From the NCBI GenBank assembly GCA_031257655.1, contig JAIROF010000064.1:1-9548 (forward strand): a DNA stretch of 9,548 nucleotides. The letters run 5' to 3'. This document shows, piece after piece, positions 1 through 6,963 of the stretch (positions within the stretch are counted from its first letter, which is position 1; each line of letters opens with the position of its first letter). The DNA comes from Prevotellaceae bacterium. GTDB taxonomy: Bacteria; Bacteroidota; Bacteroidia; Bacteroidales; UBA932. The position numbers and the translations under genes are program-made. The notes under the pieces were generated by a model. It had not been told where the DNA came from. It was given only the letters and a program-made list of their open reading frames with translations, and ran no database searches.

Positions 1-142
1 TAAAACGATGGCAAAAAGATAACTTGTGTGATTCATTATCCGTCAAGCGAAATGAATTTTATAATGTGAAACCGGTTGGTTGATTTTTTTTTATAAAGTC
101 CGATTGATGCCACCCCACCTGAAAGGGCGACCAGACACACCA

Positions 143-163
143 GCGTGGGGTAAAACCCCACGC
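143..163. repeat. Perfect small hairpin (GC-rich stem, A-rich loop)
   Basis: GCGTGGGGT at 143-151 is the exact reverse complement of ACCCCACGC at 155-163, leaving a 3-nt AAA loop. The stem is 9 bp and mostly G/C. No T-run follows on the plus strand. It could be the terminator of a gene left of the window or a REP-like interspersed palindrome; the sequence alone does not separate these. It lies about 100 nt before the first plus-strand start. Confidence 0.6.
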
Positions 164-184
164 GACGAACAAACGACGAACAAA
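163..184. repeat. 11-bp perfect tandem duplication
   Basis: CGACGAACAAA occurs twice back to back (163-173 and 174-184), directly abutting the hairpin at 143-163. It is followed by an A-rich stretch and lies about 75 nt before the start of the T9SS-sorted protein. It may be a slippage product in the leader. I see no recognisable promoter consensus in 1-259; the rest of that stretch is AT-rich intergenic sequence with only a short AATGC/GCATT palindrome at 217-229. Confidence 0.55.
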
Positions 185-259
185 AAAAATGTGCAAATTA
201 ACAGCATCCAATTTAAAATGCTTAGCATTCAATCAATCAACAAATAAAAATTATAAAAT

Positions 260-826
260 ATGAGAAAATGTATTGTTCTGCTTTCTTTCTTTGCTGTTGC
301 CGCACCGGTGGCAGCTCAAACATTAAAAGTAGTAGAGCTAATCCTCAACCGGCCGGATGTATTAGACGTCATGGTGCTAGGAGCTCCAAAGTATGAGCGA
401 GATTCGAGCAACTTTATCATAACACAGGGAACGCCGCCGTATTCATTTGAGTGGAAAAAAACAAGTACCCTTGCCGAAAAAACCTTTTACGATGTTATCG
501 TGCTAGACGGCAGGGGTTGCTCGTATGAGATTGCCACATTCGTCAGCAATGCCCCCACGCTGGTAGAAGAAAACGGCTTGCCCGTAGAAATGCGCGCCTA
601 CCCCAACCCCGTTGCTGCCGTCCTTAATATTCCGCTAAGCGGCGCCGAAGGTGAAAAAGTTGACATTCGCTTGTTTGATGCGGCGGGTCGCCTACTGCTC
701 AAAAAAGCGGCCGATGGCGGAGCTTCGGAGTATCCGCTGTCGCTTGCAGGCTATCCTGCGGGGAAATATTTTGTTCAAGTGCTAACGGCGTCCCAAAAAA
801 TTATTCATTCAATAGTAAAAATATAA
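260..826 (+). CDS. Small exported protein with SprB-like repeat and T9SS type A sorting domain
   Basis: 188 residues. Residues 1-20 form a signal peptide (basic MRK, hydrophobic core, AxA-type end at PVAAQ), so it should be exported by Sec. Residues about 56-95 (QGTPPYSFEW ... DVIVLDGRGCSYE) resemble one degenerate SprB-type repeat, whose family pattern is GGTPPYxYxW ... YxVxVxDxxGC. Residues about 112-188 match the type IX secretion C-terminal sorting domain: YPNP at 114-117, IRLFDAAGRLL, and the closing PAGKYFVQV ... KIIHSIVKI. Such domains are normally cleaved as the cargo crosses the outer membrane and is anchored to or released from the surface. After removal of both ends only about 90 residues would remain, very small for a T9SS cargo. 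The gene is followed after 63 nt by another exported protein on the same strand, so cotranscription is plausible. Molecular function is unknown. Confidence 0.85.
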   Translation: MRKCIVLLSFFAVAAPVAAQTLKVVELILNRPDVLDVMVLGAPKYERDSSNFIITQGTPPYSFEWKKTSTLAEKTFYDVIVLDGRGCSYEIATFVSNAPTLVEENGLPVEMRAYPNPVAAVLNIPLSGAEGEKVDIRLFDAAGRLLLKKAADGGASEYPLSLAGYPAGKYFVQVLTASQKIIHSIVKI

Positions 827-889
827 AATCCTCAACGCCCATGCCGGATGTCGACGTAAGGCATTGAACCATAAGCGTAGTAATTCATC

Positions 890-3022
890 ATGAAAAAAGT
901 AATCATAACCACCATCAGCACCATTTTTTTGCTACACAGCAGCGCTTCGCTCTACGCCCTCCGCGAAATAGCGCTGCAACCCAACGATTCGCTTGCCATC
1001 AACCTCAAAGGCTACAAGGAGGGTAGCGCGGAATGGCAGCGCTCTACCAATAAAAGGGAATGGCTCCGCGACAGCATCGCCAGCAACCCCAACGTGCTGC
1101 GGTGGAAAGTCACAGCGCCTGCATACTTCCGCTTGGCGGTAGCCGAAGATGACGGCTGTAACCCCTACTATTCGGACACCTTGCAGGTAAACATCGACGC
1201 CTACCTGCCGGACCCGCTGAGCTCTGACAAGAAATACACATCGCTCAACGCAGGGCGTGGATACGTGACGCCGCAACCTTCATCGGGCGGGCTGAGCATG
1301 TCCGAAAGAGGGCACCTTTCCGGCTGGACGGATTCGCAGAAAAAAGCGGTCTGGTACCTCTACCAAAAGCCGGGGCGCTACAACCTGAACTTTCTCCTGA
1401 CCCTAGACAACGATCGCACCCGAAACTTTAAAATAACCTGCTCTACAAACGACGATACGCTTGGATTTAGTCCGCTTTCTAGCGAATTTTCATACACCGG
1501 AAAGGGGGCAGCGCAAGCGGACACGCTGTCTGCAATAACGGTGGATGTGGCAAAAACAGGCTACTACAAGTACGAGCTTGAATCGAAAAACGCCGACGGC
1601 GCAATAATCATCTATAGCCTGCTGTTCAAAGGCATTGCCACCCCCGAACTGCCCAGCATTCCGGAGCCGCCGCATACCACGGACTACCTCTCCTCGCCAT
1701 CCGTCCATCTGGGATTTCACCCCACAACGCCCGGCGCCGCAGGAGTGAGCTACGACTGGTTTTATCAGGAGATTATCGTACCTTCCGGTTTTTCGCCTGT
1801 GGCCACCTACTGGATGGCAATAGGCTTTACCGGCGGATATTTTGGCATGCAAAATAATAGCCTCACGGAGCGCAGAATCCTTTTCTCCGTGTGGGATCAG
1901 ATAGATATAGACTACTACAACAAAATCGGGCGTCCCCTGCCCAAAGACAGCTTGGTGAGGCTGATTGACTACGCCCCCTACGCGCAGGCAAACAGCTTTG
2001 GCGGCGAAGGCACCGGCGGGCAATCCTACGTGGGCAAAAACAGGACGGATACATGGATAGAAGATAAACCCGTGAAGTTTTTGCTCAACGCACGAAAGCA
2101 AACCGTTCAGCGGGACGATAAGACAGGGACAAAGCCTGCAATGCTCATCTCCGCATGGTACAAGGCAAGCGAGGAGGAAGGCTGGCGATACATTGCCACG
2201 TGGTGCCGACCCTTTGTCTACAACTACTTTGACGCATTTCACTCGTTCTTGGAGAACTATGGATGGACTAACGGCCATCTGGCTCGCAAGGGCTACTACT
2301 ACAACTCTTTTGGGCGAAAGGTAAGCGACGGTCAGTGGATACACTTTAACAGGGGTACCTTTGGCAACACAGACGGAAAGGAGGGGCAGCGCGTGGACAT
2401 TGCCAGAGGTGCGGCGCCCGAAGATCCCGAAAAATTCTACATGCTAAGCGGAGGATATGTACCCAACGCCACCGTTACGGAAGCTACGGTGCCGCTCATC
2501 GCCAACCCTGCGGAAGTGCTGCCCAACGACCTTACGCCGTTCATACAGCGCGTGGACGCCGCTCTGGTCAACGACAGCATAAGGACAAATTTCGTTGCAA
2601 AAGCCAAAACGGGCTGGAGCGTTCTGAGCTTTTCATCCGAAGAAACTTCGGGCGAGAAGCTCAACGGGCGGGCGGCCTTGGTTATCGATGGAGATGCTGC
2701 AACTTACTGGCATTCGCGCTGGCAGGGAACTCCGGCAACCTTTCCGCACTGGTTTGTGGTAGATATGGCCCGTGAGGAGGAGATAAGTGGCTTCCGGTTT
2801 ACGCTTAGCGGAGGATCGGGGAGATATATGAAAAACATCAAAATCGAAAAAAGCAGCGACAACGCCTCATGGGAAACCATCTTTGAGGGCGATGTACCGA
2901 ATCAGGAGACCTACATTCTCCCCTTGTCCAACCCTGCAACGTTCCGCTACTTTAAGCTCACCATCAACAGCGGCTTCGAGGATGGAGCGCATACGAGAAT
3001 TAACGAAATAGACGTGTACTAA
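890..3022 (+). CDS. Exported DUF5077/DUF3472 protein with C-terminal F5/8 type C (discoidin) domain
   Basis: 710 residues. Residues 1-23 look like a signal peptide with a hydrophobic run to SASLYA. Residues about 25-102 resemble a Bacteroidetes Ig-like module (GSAEWQRSTN ... FRLAVAEDDGCNPYYSDTLQV). Residues about 115-250 match the DUF5077 pattern that usually precedes DUF3472, and about 283-525 match DUF3472 (YDWFYQEIIVPSG, YWMAIGFTGGYFGMQ, ILFSVWD, YKASEEEGWRYIATW). Residues about 574-710 are an F5/8 type C fold (VIDGDAATYWHSRW, HWFVVDM, SSDNASWETIFEG, RYFKLTINSG, INEIDVY), a fold that commonly binds carbohydrate. The protein ends there with no T9SS sorting domain, so it is probably periplasmic or secreted another way. 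The family is frequent in glycan-using Bacteroidota; a carbohydrate role is inferred and no catalytic activity can be assigned. Confidence 0.85.
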   Translation: MKKVIITTISTIFLLHSSASLYALREIALQPNDSLAINLKGYKEGSAEWQRSTNKREWLRDSIASNPNVLRWKVTAPAYFRLAVAEDDGCNPYYSDTLQVNIDAYLPDPLSSDKKYTSLNAGRGYVTPQPSSGGLSMSERGHLSGWTDSQKKAVWYLYQKPGRYNLNFLLTLDNDRTRNFKITCSTNDDTLGFSPLSSEFSYTGKGAAQADTLSAITVDVAKTGYYKYELESKNADGAIIIYSLLFKGIATPELPSIPEPPHTTDYLSSPSVHLGFHPTTPGAAGVSYDWFYQEIIVPSGFSPVATYWMAIGFTGGYFGMQNNSLTERRILFSVWDQIDIDYYNKIGRPLPKDSLVRLIDYAPYAQANSFGGEGTGGQSYVGKNRTDTWIEDKPVKFLLNARKQTVQRDDKTGTKPAMLISAWYKASEEEGWRYIATWCRPFVYNYFDAFHSFLENYGWTNGHLARKGYYYNSFGRKVSDGQWIHFNRGTFGNTDGKEGQRVDIARGAAPEDPEKFYMLSGGYVPNATVTEATVPLIANPAEVLPNDLTPFIQRVDAALVNDSIRTNFVAKAKTGWSVLSFSSEETSGEKLNGRAALVIDGDAATYWHSRWQGTPATFPHWFVVDMAREEEISGFRFTLSGGSGRYMKNIKIEKSSDNASWETIFEGDVPNQETYILPLSNPATFRYFKLTINSGFEDGAHTRINEIDVY

Positions 3023-3062
3023 ATGAAGGCTCATGCTACTCATATCGCTGTCTGAGCCTGAT

Positions 3063-3144
3063 GGTCGCGGCACACCACGACCCTACGCAAATCGACCATT
3101 TGTAGGGTCGTCGCACGCGGCGACCATTGCGTGCGGCGACCATT
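3063..3144. repeat. Compound hairpin repeat with three CGACCATT copies
   Basis: ACGACCCTA (3077-3085) pairs with TAGGGTCGT (3103-3111). Inside it CAAAT (3088-3092) pairs with ATTTG (3098-3102), giving 14 bp with a 2-nt bulge and a CGACC loop. Overlapping it, 3107-3118 pairs with 3129-3140 over 12 positions with one G:T, so the two stems compete for 3107-3111. CGACCATT occurs at 3093, 3121 and 3137, and a shorter GGTCG/CGACC pair lies at 3063/3078. It lies 3' of the DUF3472 gene, where it could act as a terminator or be a REP-like element. No T-run follows. Confidence 0.65.
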
Positions 3145-3247
3145 TCCGGCGACTAAATGAAATATTTATTTATTGACAGCCCCATAGCGCCTCAAAAAAA
3201 GAATTGGCCGTTTTCGTTTTTAGAGGGTTCCCATTACCAAACCCGTA

Positions 3248-3418
3248 TGCTTTATACCGCGCTCGGCATAGTTTTGTGTAAAAATAGCGCGCAGATGGCG
3301 CAGATTTTTATGATTTACGCAGATGCAGAAAAGGCTAAAATCTGTGCAAATCATAAAAATCTGCGCCACCTGTGCGCTAAAAAACAAATCGCAGCTTTCG
3401 GCCGAGCGGAGTATAGCA
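3248..3418. repeat. 171-bp MITE-like palindromic element with 40-bp arms
   Basis: The core arms 3285-3324 and 3340-3379 are reverse complements at 36 of 40 positions around a 15-nt loop. An outer pair, 3248-3267 and 3401-3418, is also inverted (TGCTTTATACCGCGCTCGGC against a near-match containing GCCGAGCG and GTATA), so symmetry extends over about 171 bp. Open frames on both strands cross it and, because of the palindrome, both contain AQxAQIFMI; this argues that they are not genes. It sits between convergent gene 3' ends, so a transcript from either side would form a long hairpin. No transposase is present, so any mobility would have to be supplied in trans. Confidence 0.75.
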
Positions 3419-3436
3419 AGCAAAAATCCGCTATAA

Positions 3437-3450
3437 TTCTCAATTCTCAA
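3437..3450. repeat. Two-unit heptamer run overlapping the trpS stop
   Basis: TTCTCAA occurs twice in direct succession (plus strand), followed by TT. The trpS stop codon (3440-3442 on the minus strand) lies inside the first unit, and the last residues of TrpS (IEN) are coded by the run. It is short and could be chance, but it matches the position of the long arrays at 5080-5177 and 7014-7216. Confidence 0.45.
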
Positions 3451-4429
3451 TTGCCTTAAATCCCATTAGCTTTTTCATTTCCAGCAGCGTGGCGGCGGCG
3501 CTTTCGCGGGCTTTTTCCGCGCCGTTTTTGCGAACTTTTTGGAGGTAGCGCGCATTTTGCAGCATATCAAGTATGCGCGCGCGGATGGGGAGGGTAACCT
3601 TGCAGATGTCGTCGGCGAGCTGGTTTTTCATGTCGCCATAGCGAATTGCTCCCGCCGCGTGCGCCTGCTTGTAAAAGTTGAGCACTTCGGGCGTGGATAC
3701 GGCGCTCATGATGGTGAAAAGATTTTTGACCGGCTCGCTCATGGCGTCGGTTTTTTCGCCGGCGTCGGTTACGGCTTTCTTTACCTTCCTGCGGATGGCG
3801 GCCTCATCGTCCGTGAGGAATATCCCGTTTCCTTCGCTTTTGCCCATTTTCCCGGAGCCATCAAGCCCGGGAATCTTAATCAGCTCCCCGCCAAAGTTGT
3901 AGGCGTCGGGTTCCGGGAAGAGCGCTGCGCCGTACAGGTTGTTGAACCGGCGGGCGTACGCGCGGGTTATCTCCAGGTGCTGCTCCTGGTCCTTGCCCAC
4001 GGGCACCTTGTGCGCGCGGTGTATGAGAATGTCTGTCGCCATGAGCACGGGGTAGGTGAGCAGCCCGGCGTTCACGTTTTGCGGATGCTTGCGCACTTTC
4101 TCTTTGAACGACGCCGTTCGCTCCAGCTCGCCCACGTAGGCCAGCATGTTAAGGAGCACGTACATTTCCGATATCTCCGGGATGTCGCTCTGCACGTAGA
4201 GCGCGCACTTTTCCGGGTCTAAGCCCGACGCAAGGTATTCTGCGAGAATTTGGAGCACGCTGCCGTGAAAGTCGGCCGCCTTGGGGTGCGTGGTGAGCGA
4301 GTGCAAATCGGCGATGAAGAAGAAGCAGCGGTGGCTCTCCTGCAGGCGAACAAAATTGCGCAGCGCACCGTAGTAGTTGCCTAAGTGCAGATTTCCTGTA
4401 GAGCGGATGCCGCTAAGAACAGTTTCCAT
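3440..4429 (-). CDS. trpS: Tryptophanyl-tRNA synthetase
   Basis: 329 residues from the chosen start, the usual length of bacterial TrpS. It charges tRNA-Trp with tryptophan using ATP in the cytoplasm. Class I signature motifs are clear: the HIGH-type motif as TGNLHLGNY at 11-19, ADLHSLTT at 40-47, the VGKDQEQHLEITR segment at 144-156, and the KMSKS-type loop as KMGKS at 194-198. An upstream in-frame ATG would add 17 residues; I start at METVLSGIRSTG because the family begins just before GxxxTGxxHLGN and the extra residues are low-complexity. It is the last gene of the minus-strand cluster, 125 nt after gmhB. Its final codons run into a 2-unit heptamer repeat, so the tail IEN is probably repeat-derived. 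Identification is secure. Confidence 0.97.
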   Translation of the reverse strand: METVLSGIRSTGNLHLGNYYGALRNFVRLQESHRCFFFIADLHSLTTHPKAADFHGSVLQILAEYLASGLDPEKCALYVQSDIPEISEMYVLLNMLAYVGELERTASFKEKVRKHPQNVNAGLLTYPVLMATDILIHRAHKVPVGKDQEQHLEITRAYARRFNNLYGAALFPEPDAYNFGGELIKIPGLDGSGKMGKSEGNGIFLTDDEAAIRRKVKKAVTDAGEKTDAMSEPVKNLFTIMSAVSTPEVLNFYKQAHAAGAIRYGDMKNQLADDICKVTLPIRARILDMLQNARYLQKVRKNGAEKARESAAATLLEMKKLMGFKAIEN

Positions 4430-4472
4430 GATTGTTGTGTATAAAGTTTGGCTTGTATTTTTGTTTTTGGGC

Positions 4473-4524
4473 GCAAGCACGCGCTCACCCTGTGCTGCTT
4501 TTAAGGGTGCTCGCGAGCGCTTGC
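4473..4524. terminator. Imperfect inverted repeat between gmhB and trpS
   Basis: GCAAGCACGCGCTCACCCT (4473-4491) is an imperfect reverse complement of 4504-4524, which starts AGGGTG and ends GCGCTTGC; the loop is about 12 nt. On the minus strand it lies downstream of the gmhB stop and ahead of trpS. No T-run follows in that direction, so it may be an attenuating or processing hairpin or an old repeat instead of an intrinsic terminator. Confidence 0.35.
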
Positions 4525-4536
4525 TGCGCTATTCAG

Positions 4537-4557
4537 CGCTCAACGCTCAACGGCTCA
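4537..4557. repeat. Three-unit degenerate heptamer run at the gmhB stop
   Basis: CGCTCAA, CGCTCAA and CGGCTCA follow each other in register (plus strand). The gmhB stop codon (4555-4557) is the last triplet of the third unit. The unit differs from the TTYTGCN unit of the long arrays but shares length, orientation and position relative to the stop. Confidence 0.45.
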
Positions 4558-5052
4558 GCGTTGCGCGTTTAGAATGTTTTCCACCGCTTTTGCGATTCCG
4601 GCGTTTGTTTCGACGGCGATTCCCTTAATGCCGGCGTTGTGCGCCGCCTTCATGTCGGTTTCGCGGTCGCCGATAAAGTAGGAGCGCGCGGCGTCGATAT
4701 GGTACCGCGCCAGCGCTTTCTGCACGAGCAGCGGCAGGGGCTTTCGGCACAGGCATTTCCCAACGTCGGGGTGGTGCGTGCAGCTGTAGCACTCCGTGAG
4801 CTGTACGCCAAACGCTGAGAGCTGCTCGCGCAGAAAGCGGTTGACCTGCTCCACCTCCCGCACGCCGTACACGCCGCGCGACACCCCGCTCTGGTTGCTG
4901 ATGACGATGAGCAGAAACCCTGCGTCCTGTAGCTTTTTGAGGCATTCGCCCAGCTGCGGCGTGAGCGTAAAATCCTCCTCGCGGTACACGTAGTAGCGCC
5001 CTTCGTCGCTGTTAATTACCCCATCGCGGTCAAGAAATACGGCTTTTTGCAT
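4555..5052 (-). CDS. gmhB: HAD-superfamily phosphatase, GmhB/histidinol-phosphatase type
   Basis: 165 residues. All HAD motifs are present: motif I FLDRDGVIN with nucleophile D8 and acid/base D10, motif II ISNQSG (51-56), the motif III lysine in CRKP (K104), and motif IV GDRETD (128-133). The zinc-loop ligands C91, H93, C100 and C102 define the subgroup holding GmhB (removes the 7-phosphate of D-glycero-D-manno-heptose 1,7-bisphosphate in LPS core synthesis) and the HisB N-domain (histidinol phosphatase). The zinc loop is short, as in HisB-N, but no his genes are nearby and the overall sequence reads like Bacteroidota GmhB, so heptose is favoured. The protein is cytoplasmic. The 27 nt before the start lead back to the heptamer array after the rhomboid gene. 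The C-terminus runs into a 3-unit heptamer. Family is sure, substrate less so. Confidence 0.85.
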   Translation of the reverse strand: MQKAVFLDRDGVINSDEGRYYVYREEDFTLTPQLGECLKKLQDAGFLLIVISNQSGVSRGVYGVREVEQVNRFLREQLSAFGVQLTECYSCTHHPDVGKCLCRKPLPLLVQKALARYHIDAARSYFIGDRETDMKAAHNAGIKGIAVETNAGIAKAVENILNAQR

Positions 5053-5079
5053 AGAAATATGGTAGCGTTACATCTAACA

Positions 5080-5177
5080 TTCTGTATTTTGCATTCTGCA
5101 TTCTGTATTTTGCATTCTGTATTCTGCATTCTGCATTCTGTATTCTGTATTTTGCATTCTGCATTCTGCATTCTGCA
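5080..5177. repeat. 14-unit heptamer array (TTYTGYA) after the rhomboid stop
   Basis: Fourteen uninterrupted 7-bp units in perfect register: six TTCTGCA, five TTCTGTA and three TTTTGCA on the plus strand. On the transcribed (minus) strand the array starts 2 nt after the rhomboid stop codon (5180-5182) and ends 27 nt before the gmhB start, filling nearly the whole intergenic gap. The RNA would be purine-rich (repeating UGCAGAA). Variation is limited to two pyrimidine-to-pyrimidine positions. There are no unique spacers, so it is not a CRISPR. Confidence 0.93.
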
Positions 5178-5179
5178 GC

Positions 5180-5797
5180 TCACCACCTCATCAGCTGGCA
5201 CACGAAGTGCCACAGCAGCTGCGGGTTTATGGCTATCGGGTAGAGAAAGCCGAAGAGCGCGCCGTAAAAGTGCGCATCGTGGTTTACGTTGTCGGCGGCG
5301 CGCCTGCCCATGTAGGAAGAGTACCACAGGTAGAGCGGGCCAAAGACAACGCCCGGCACGGGGATAACGCCCATGAGGTAGAGCATGCTCCACGGCTGAA
5401 AAAAGATGAAGGCAAACAGCACGGCGCTCACCGCCCCGGAGGCGCCTACCGCCGAGTAGTCGTAAACGTCCTTATGCTTGGCGATGGTCGATACGGTTGC
5501 CGCCACCATGCCGCCAAAGTAGAGCGCAAGGTAGTGGAGCGCGGGGATGGAGGTTATCCCGTCTATGCGCAGCGCGTCGAGGGTCATCTCCACCGCTTCG
5601 CCAAAGGAGTAGAGCACGATCATGTTCACCGCCAGGTGGACGTAGTCGGCGTGGACAAACCCGTGCGTAACGATGCGGTACCACTCCTTGTGGTACACCA
5701 TGCGGTAGGGCGACAGCAGCAGCCGGTCGAAGATAGCGCGGCGCTTAAGCGCCGCTATCGACGCCAAAGCGGTAAGCGCGATAAGGGTAATGGTCAT
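5180..5797 (-). CDS. Rhomboid-family intramembrane serine protease
   Basis: 205 residues from the chosen start (MTITLIAL). An in-frame ATG would add 30 residues overlapping the end of holA, without family support. The protein is strongly hydrophobic with about six membrane segments. Rhomboid hallmarks: the HxxxN motif H54-x3-N58 (HLAVNM) in the second segment, the nucleophile S120 in AVGASGAVSA, and the catalytic histidine H176 in DAHFYGALFG. Rhomboids cleave membrane proteins within or near their transmembrane segments; the substrate here is unknown. The start lies 23 nt after the holA stop, so the two are likely cotranscribed. Its own stop is followed 2 nt later by the 14-unit heptamer array. 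Family assignment is confident and catalytic residues are intact. Confidence 0.93.
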   Translation of the reverse strand: MTITLIALTALASIAALKRRAIFDRLLLSPYRMVYHKEWYRIVTHGFVHADYVHLAVNMIVLYSFGEAVEMTLDALRIDGITSIPALHYLALYFGGMVAATVSTIAKHKDVYDYSAVGASGAVSAVLFAFIFFQPWSMLYLMGVIPVPGVVFGPLYLWYSSYMGRRAADNVNHDAHFYGALFGFLYPIAINPQLLWHFVCQLMRW

Positions 5798-5820
5798 AGC
5801 GTTTGGTTTGCGGGTTCTTG

Positions 5821-6867
5821 TCAGTGCATTATTTTGTAGGTCAGCTCGCGCAGCAGGTCGCCGTAGCCGGTAGAGGCGTTGTTCCATCCCTTGCTGCGCA
5901 TGTCAAACTCGCGCAGCAGCGCAATGACCTCTGCGGACTTGGTGGAGGTAAATCGTCGCGCTGCGGCGTCGTAGCTTCGCCGAAAGAACAGGTTGACGCC
6001 CATTACGCCCTGAATGTCGGCATCGGGAATGGGGGCGTTTTTGTACTTTGCCTTGAGCATGTGCAGCAGAAAGATTTTGCAGAATTGCGAAAATAGCTGG
6101 CTAATGATCATGGGTAGCGGGTTTTTCTCCGCGTTGCGCTCAAAGTGCATGATGATGCGGTTGGCCTTGAGCACGTCGCCTGTTGTGATGGCGTTGCAGA
6201 GCTCAAAGTTGTTGTAGTCCTTGCTGATGCCAATGTTTCGCTCGATGTGCTCGGCGGTAATTTTGCTGTTGGGGGGGACGATTACCGCCAGCTTGTCGAG
6301 CTCGTTCACGATTTTGGTCAGGTCGGCTCCCAGGTAGTCGGCCAGAATTTTTGCCGCCACCGCGTCGATGGCGCACCGCTTGGCGGTGAGGTAGCTGATA
6401 ATCCAGTCGGGTAGCCGATCCTCGTAGGGTGCGGCCGATTCGAACACCTCTCCGGCTTTGGCGGTTTGCTTGTAGAATGAGGTGCGCCTGTCCACCGCTT
6501 TCCCCTTGTAGCAGATGACAAGGATGGTGGACTTTAGCGGGCTGCCGACGTAACCCTCCAGCTTTTCGATGTCCCTGATGAGCTGCGCCTCGCGCACCGC
6601 CACCACCTGGTAGCTGCCCATCATGGGGAAGCGCCGCGCCGCCTCAATCACCGCTTTTGCGCTCACATCCCTGCCGTAGAGCACCGTTTGGTTGAACGTT
6701 TTTTCGGCCTCTCCGAGCACATGCTCCTGAATGTAGCTCGAAATTAGGTCAATGTAGTAGGGTTCTTCGCCCATGAGCAGGTACACCGGCTTGTATATTT
6801 TGTTTTTCAAGTCGGACATAATGCGCTCATAGCCAGATTTTACATCATCAAAGCGAATTTTTGCCAT
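5821..6867 (-). CDS. holA: DNA polymerase III delta subunit
   Basis: 348 residues, normal for HolA. As part of the clamp-loader complex the delta subunit opens the beta sliding clamp so it can be loaded on primed DNA. Recognisable features are the N-terminal KPVYLLMGEEPYYIDLISSYI (26-46), FPMMGSYQVVAVREAQ (80-95), the LADYLGADLTKIVNELDKLA segment (175-194), the NIGISKDYNNFELCNAI linker (211-227), and the helical C-terminal collar domain (about 230-348) with LLREFDMRSKGW. As is common for delta, there is no Walker P-loop near the N-terminus. The start MAKIRF is the only in-frame ATG near the expected N-terminus. It is followed by the rhomboid gene after 23 nt, the only junction in the cluster with no heptamer run. 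Upstream, about 96 nt separate it from the heptamer array behind tpiA. Confidence 0.96.
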   Translation of the reverse strand: MAKIRFDDVKSGYERIMSDLKNKIYKPVYLLMGEEPYYIDLISSYIQEHVLGEAEKTFNQTVLYGRDVSAKAVIEAARRFPMMGSYQVVAVREAQLIRDIEKLEGYVGSPLKSTILVICYKGKAVDRRTSFYKQTAKAGEVFESAAPYEDRLPDWIISYLTAKRCAIDAVAAKILADYLGADLTKIVNELDKLAVIVPPNSKITAEHIERNIGISKDYNNFELCNAITTGDVLKANRIIMHFERNAEKNPLPMIISQLFSQFCKIFLLHMLKAKYKNAPIPDADIQGVMGVNLFFRRSYDAAARRFTSTKSAEVIALLREFDMRSKGWNNASTGYGDLLRELTYKIMH

Positions 6868-6963
6868 GGCTTACTTACTGGGTAGAGTGTTGACGTTTAC
6901 GGTTGGCAGCTTGGCAGAGCGCTGAAGCTGAAGACGGAAAATGCTGAATGCTGATGGGCGATG

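Noticed and set aside
841..864. ATGCC/GGCAT inverted pair between the two plus-strand genes
   Set aside because: Only 5 bp with a 14-nt loop; too weak to call a terminator.
3157..3459. Plus-strand open frame of 100 codons after the DUF3472 gene
   Set aside because: It runs through the palindromic element; a minus-strand frame reads nearly the same AQxAQIFMI peptide, and no family is recognised, so it is repeat-derived.
3539..4222. 227-codon plus-strand frame
   Set aside because: Antisense to trpS, which carries all family motifs.
4430..4480. 17-residue N-terminal extension of TrpS from an upstream ATG
   Set aside because: It adds low-complexity residues not expected in the family, and the METVLSGIRSTGNLHLG start fits normal TrpS.
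5080..5177. CRISPR array
   Set aside because: Repeats are 7 bp, directly adjacent, with no unique spacers and no cas genes.
5798..5887. 30-residue N-terminal extension of the rhomboid protein
   Set aside because: It would overlap the end of holA and is charged and unlike a rhomboid N-terminus; the MTITLIAL start gives a first membrane segment directly.
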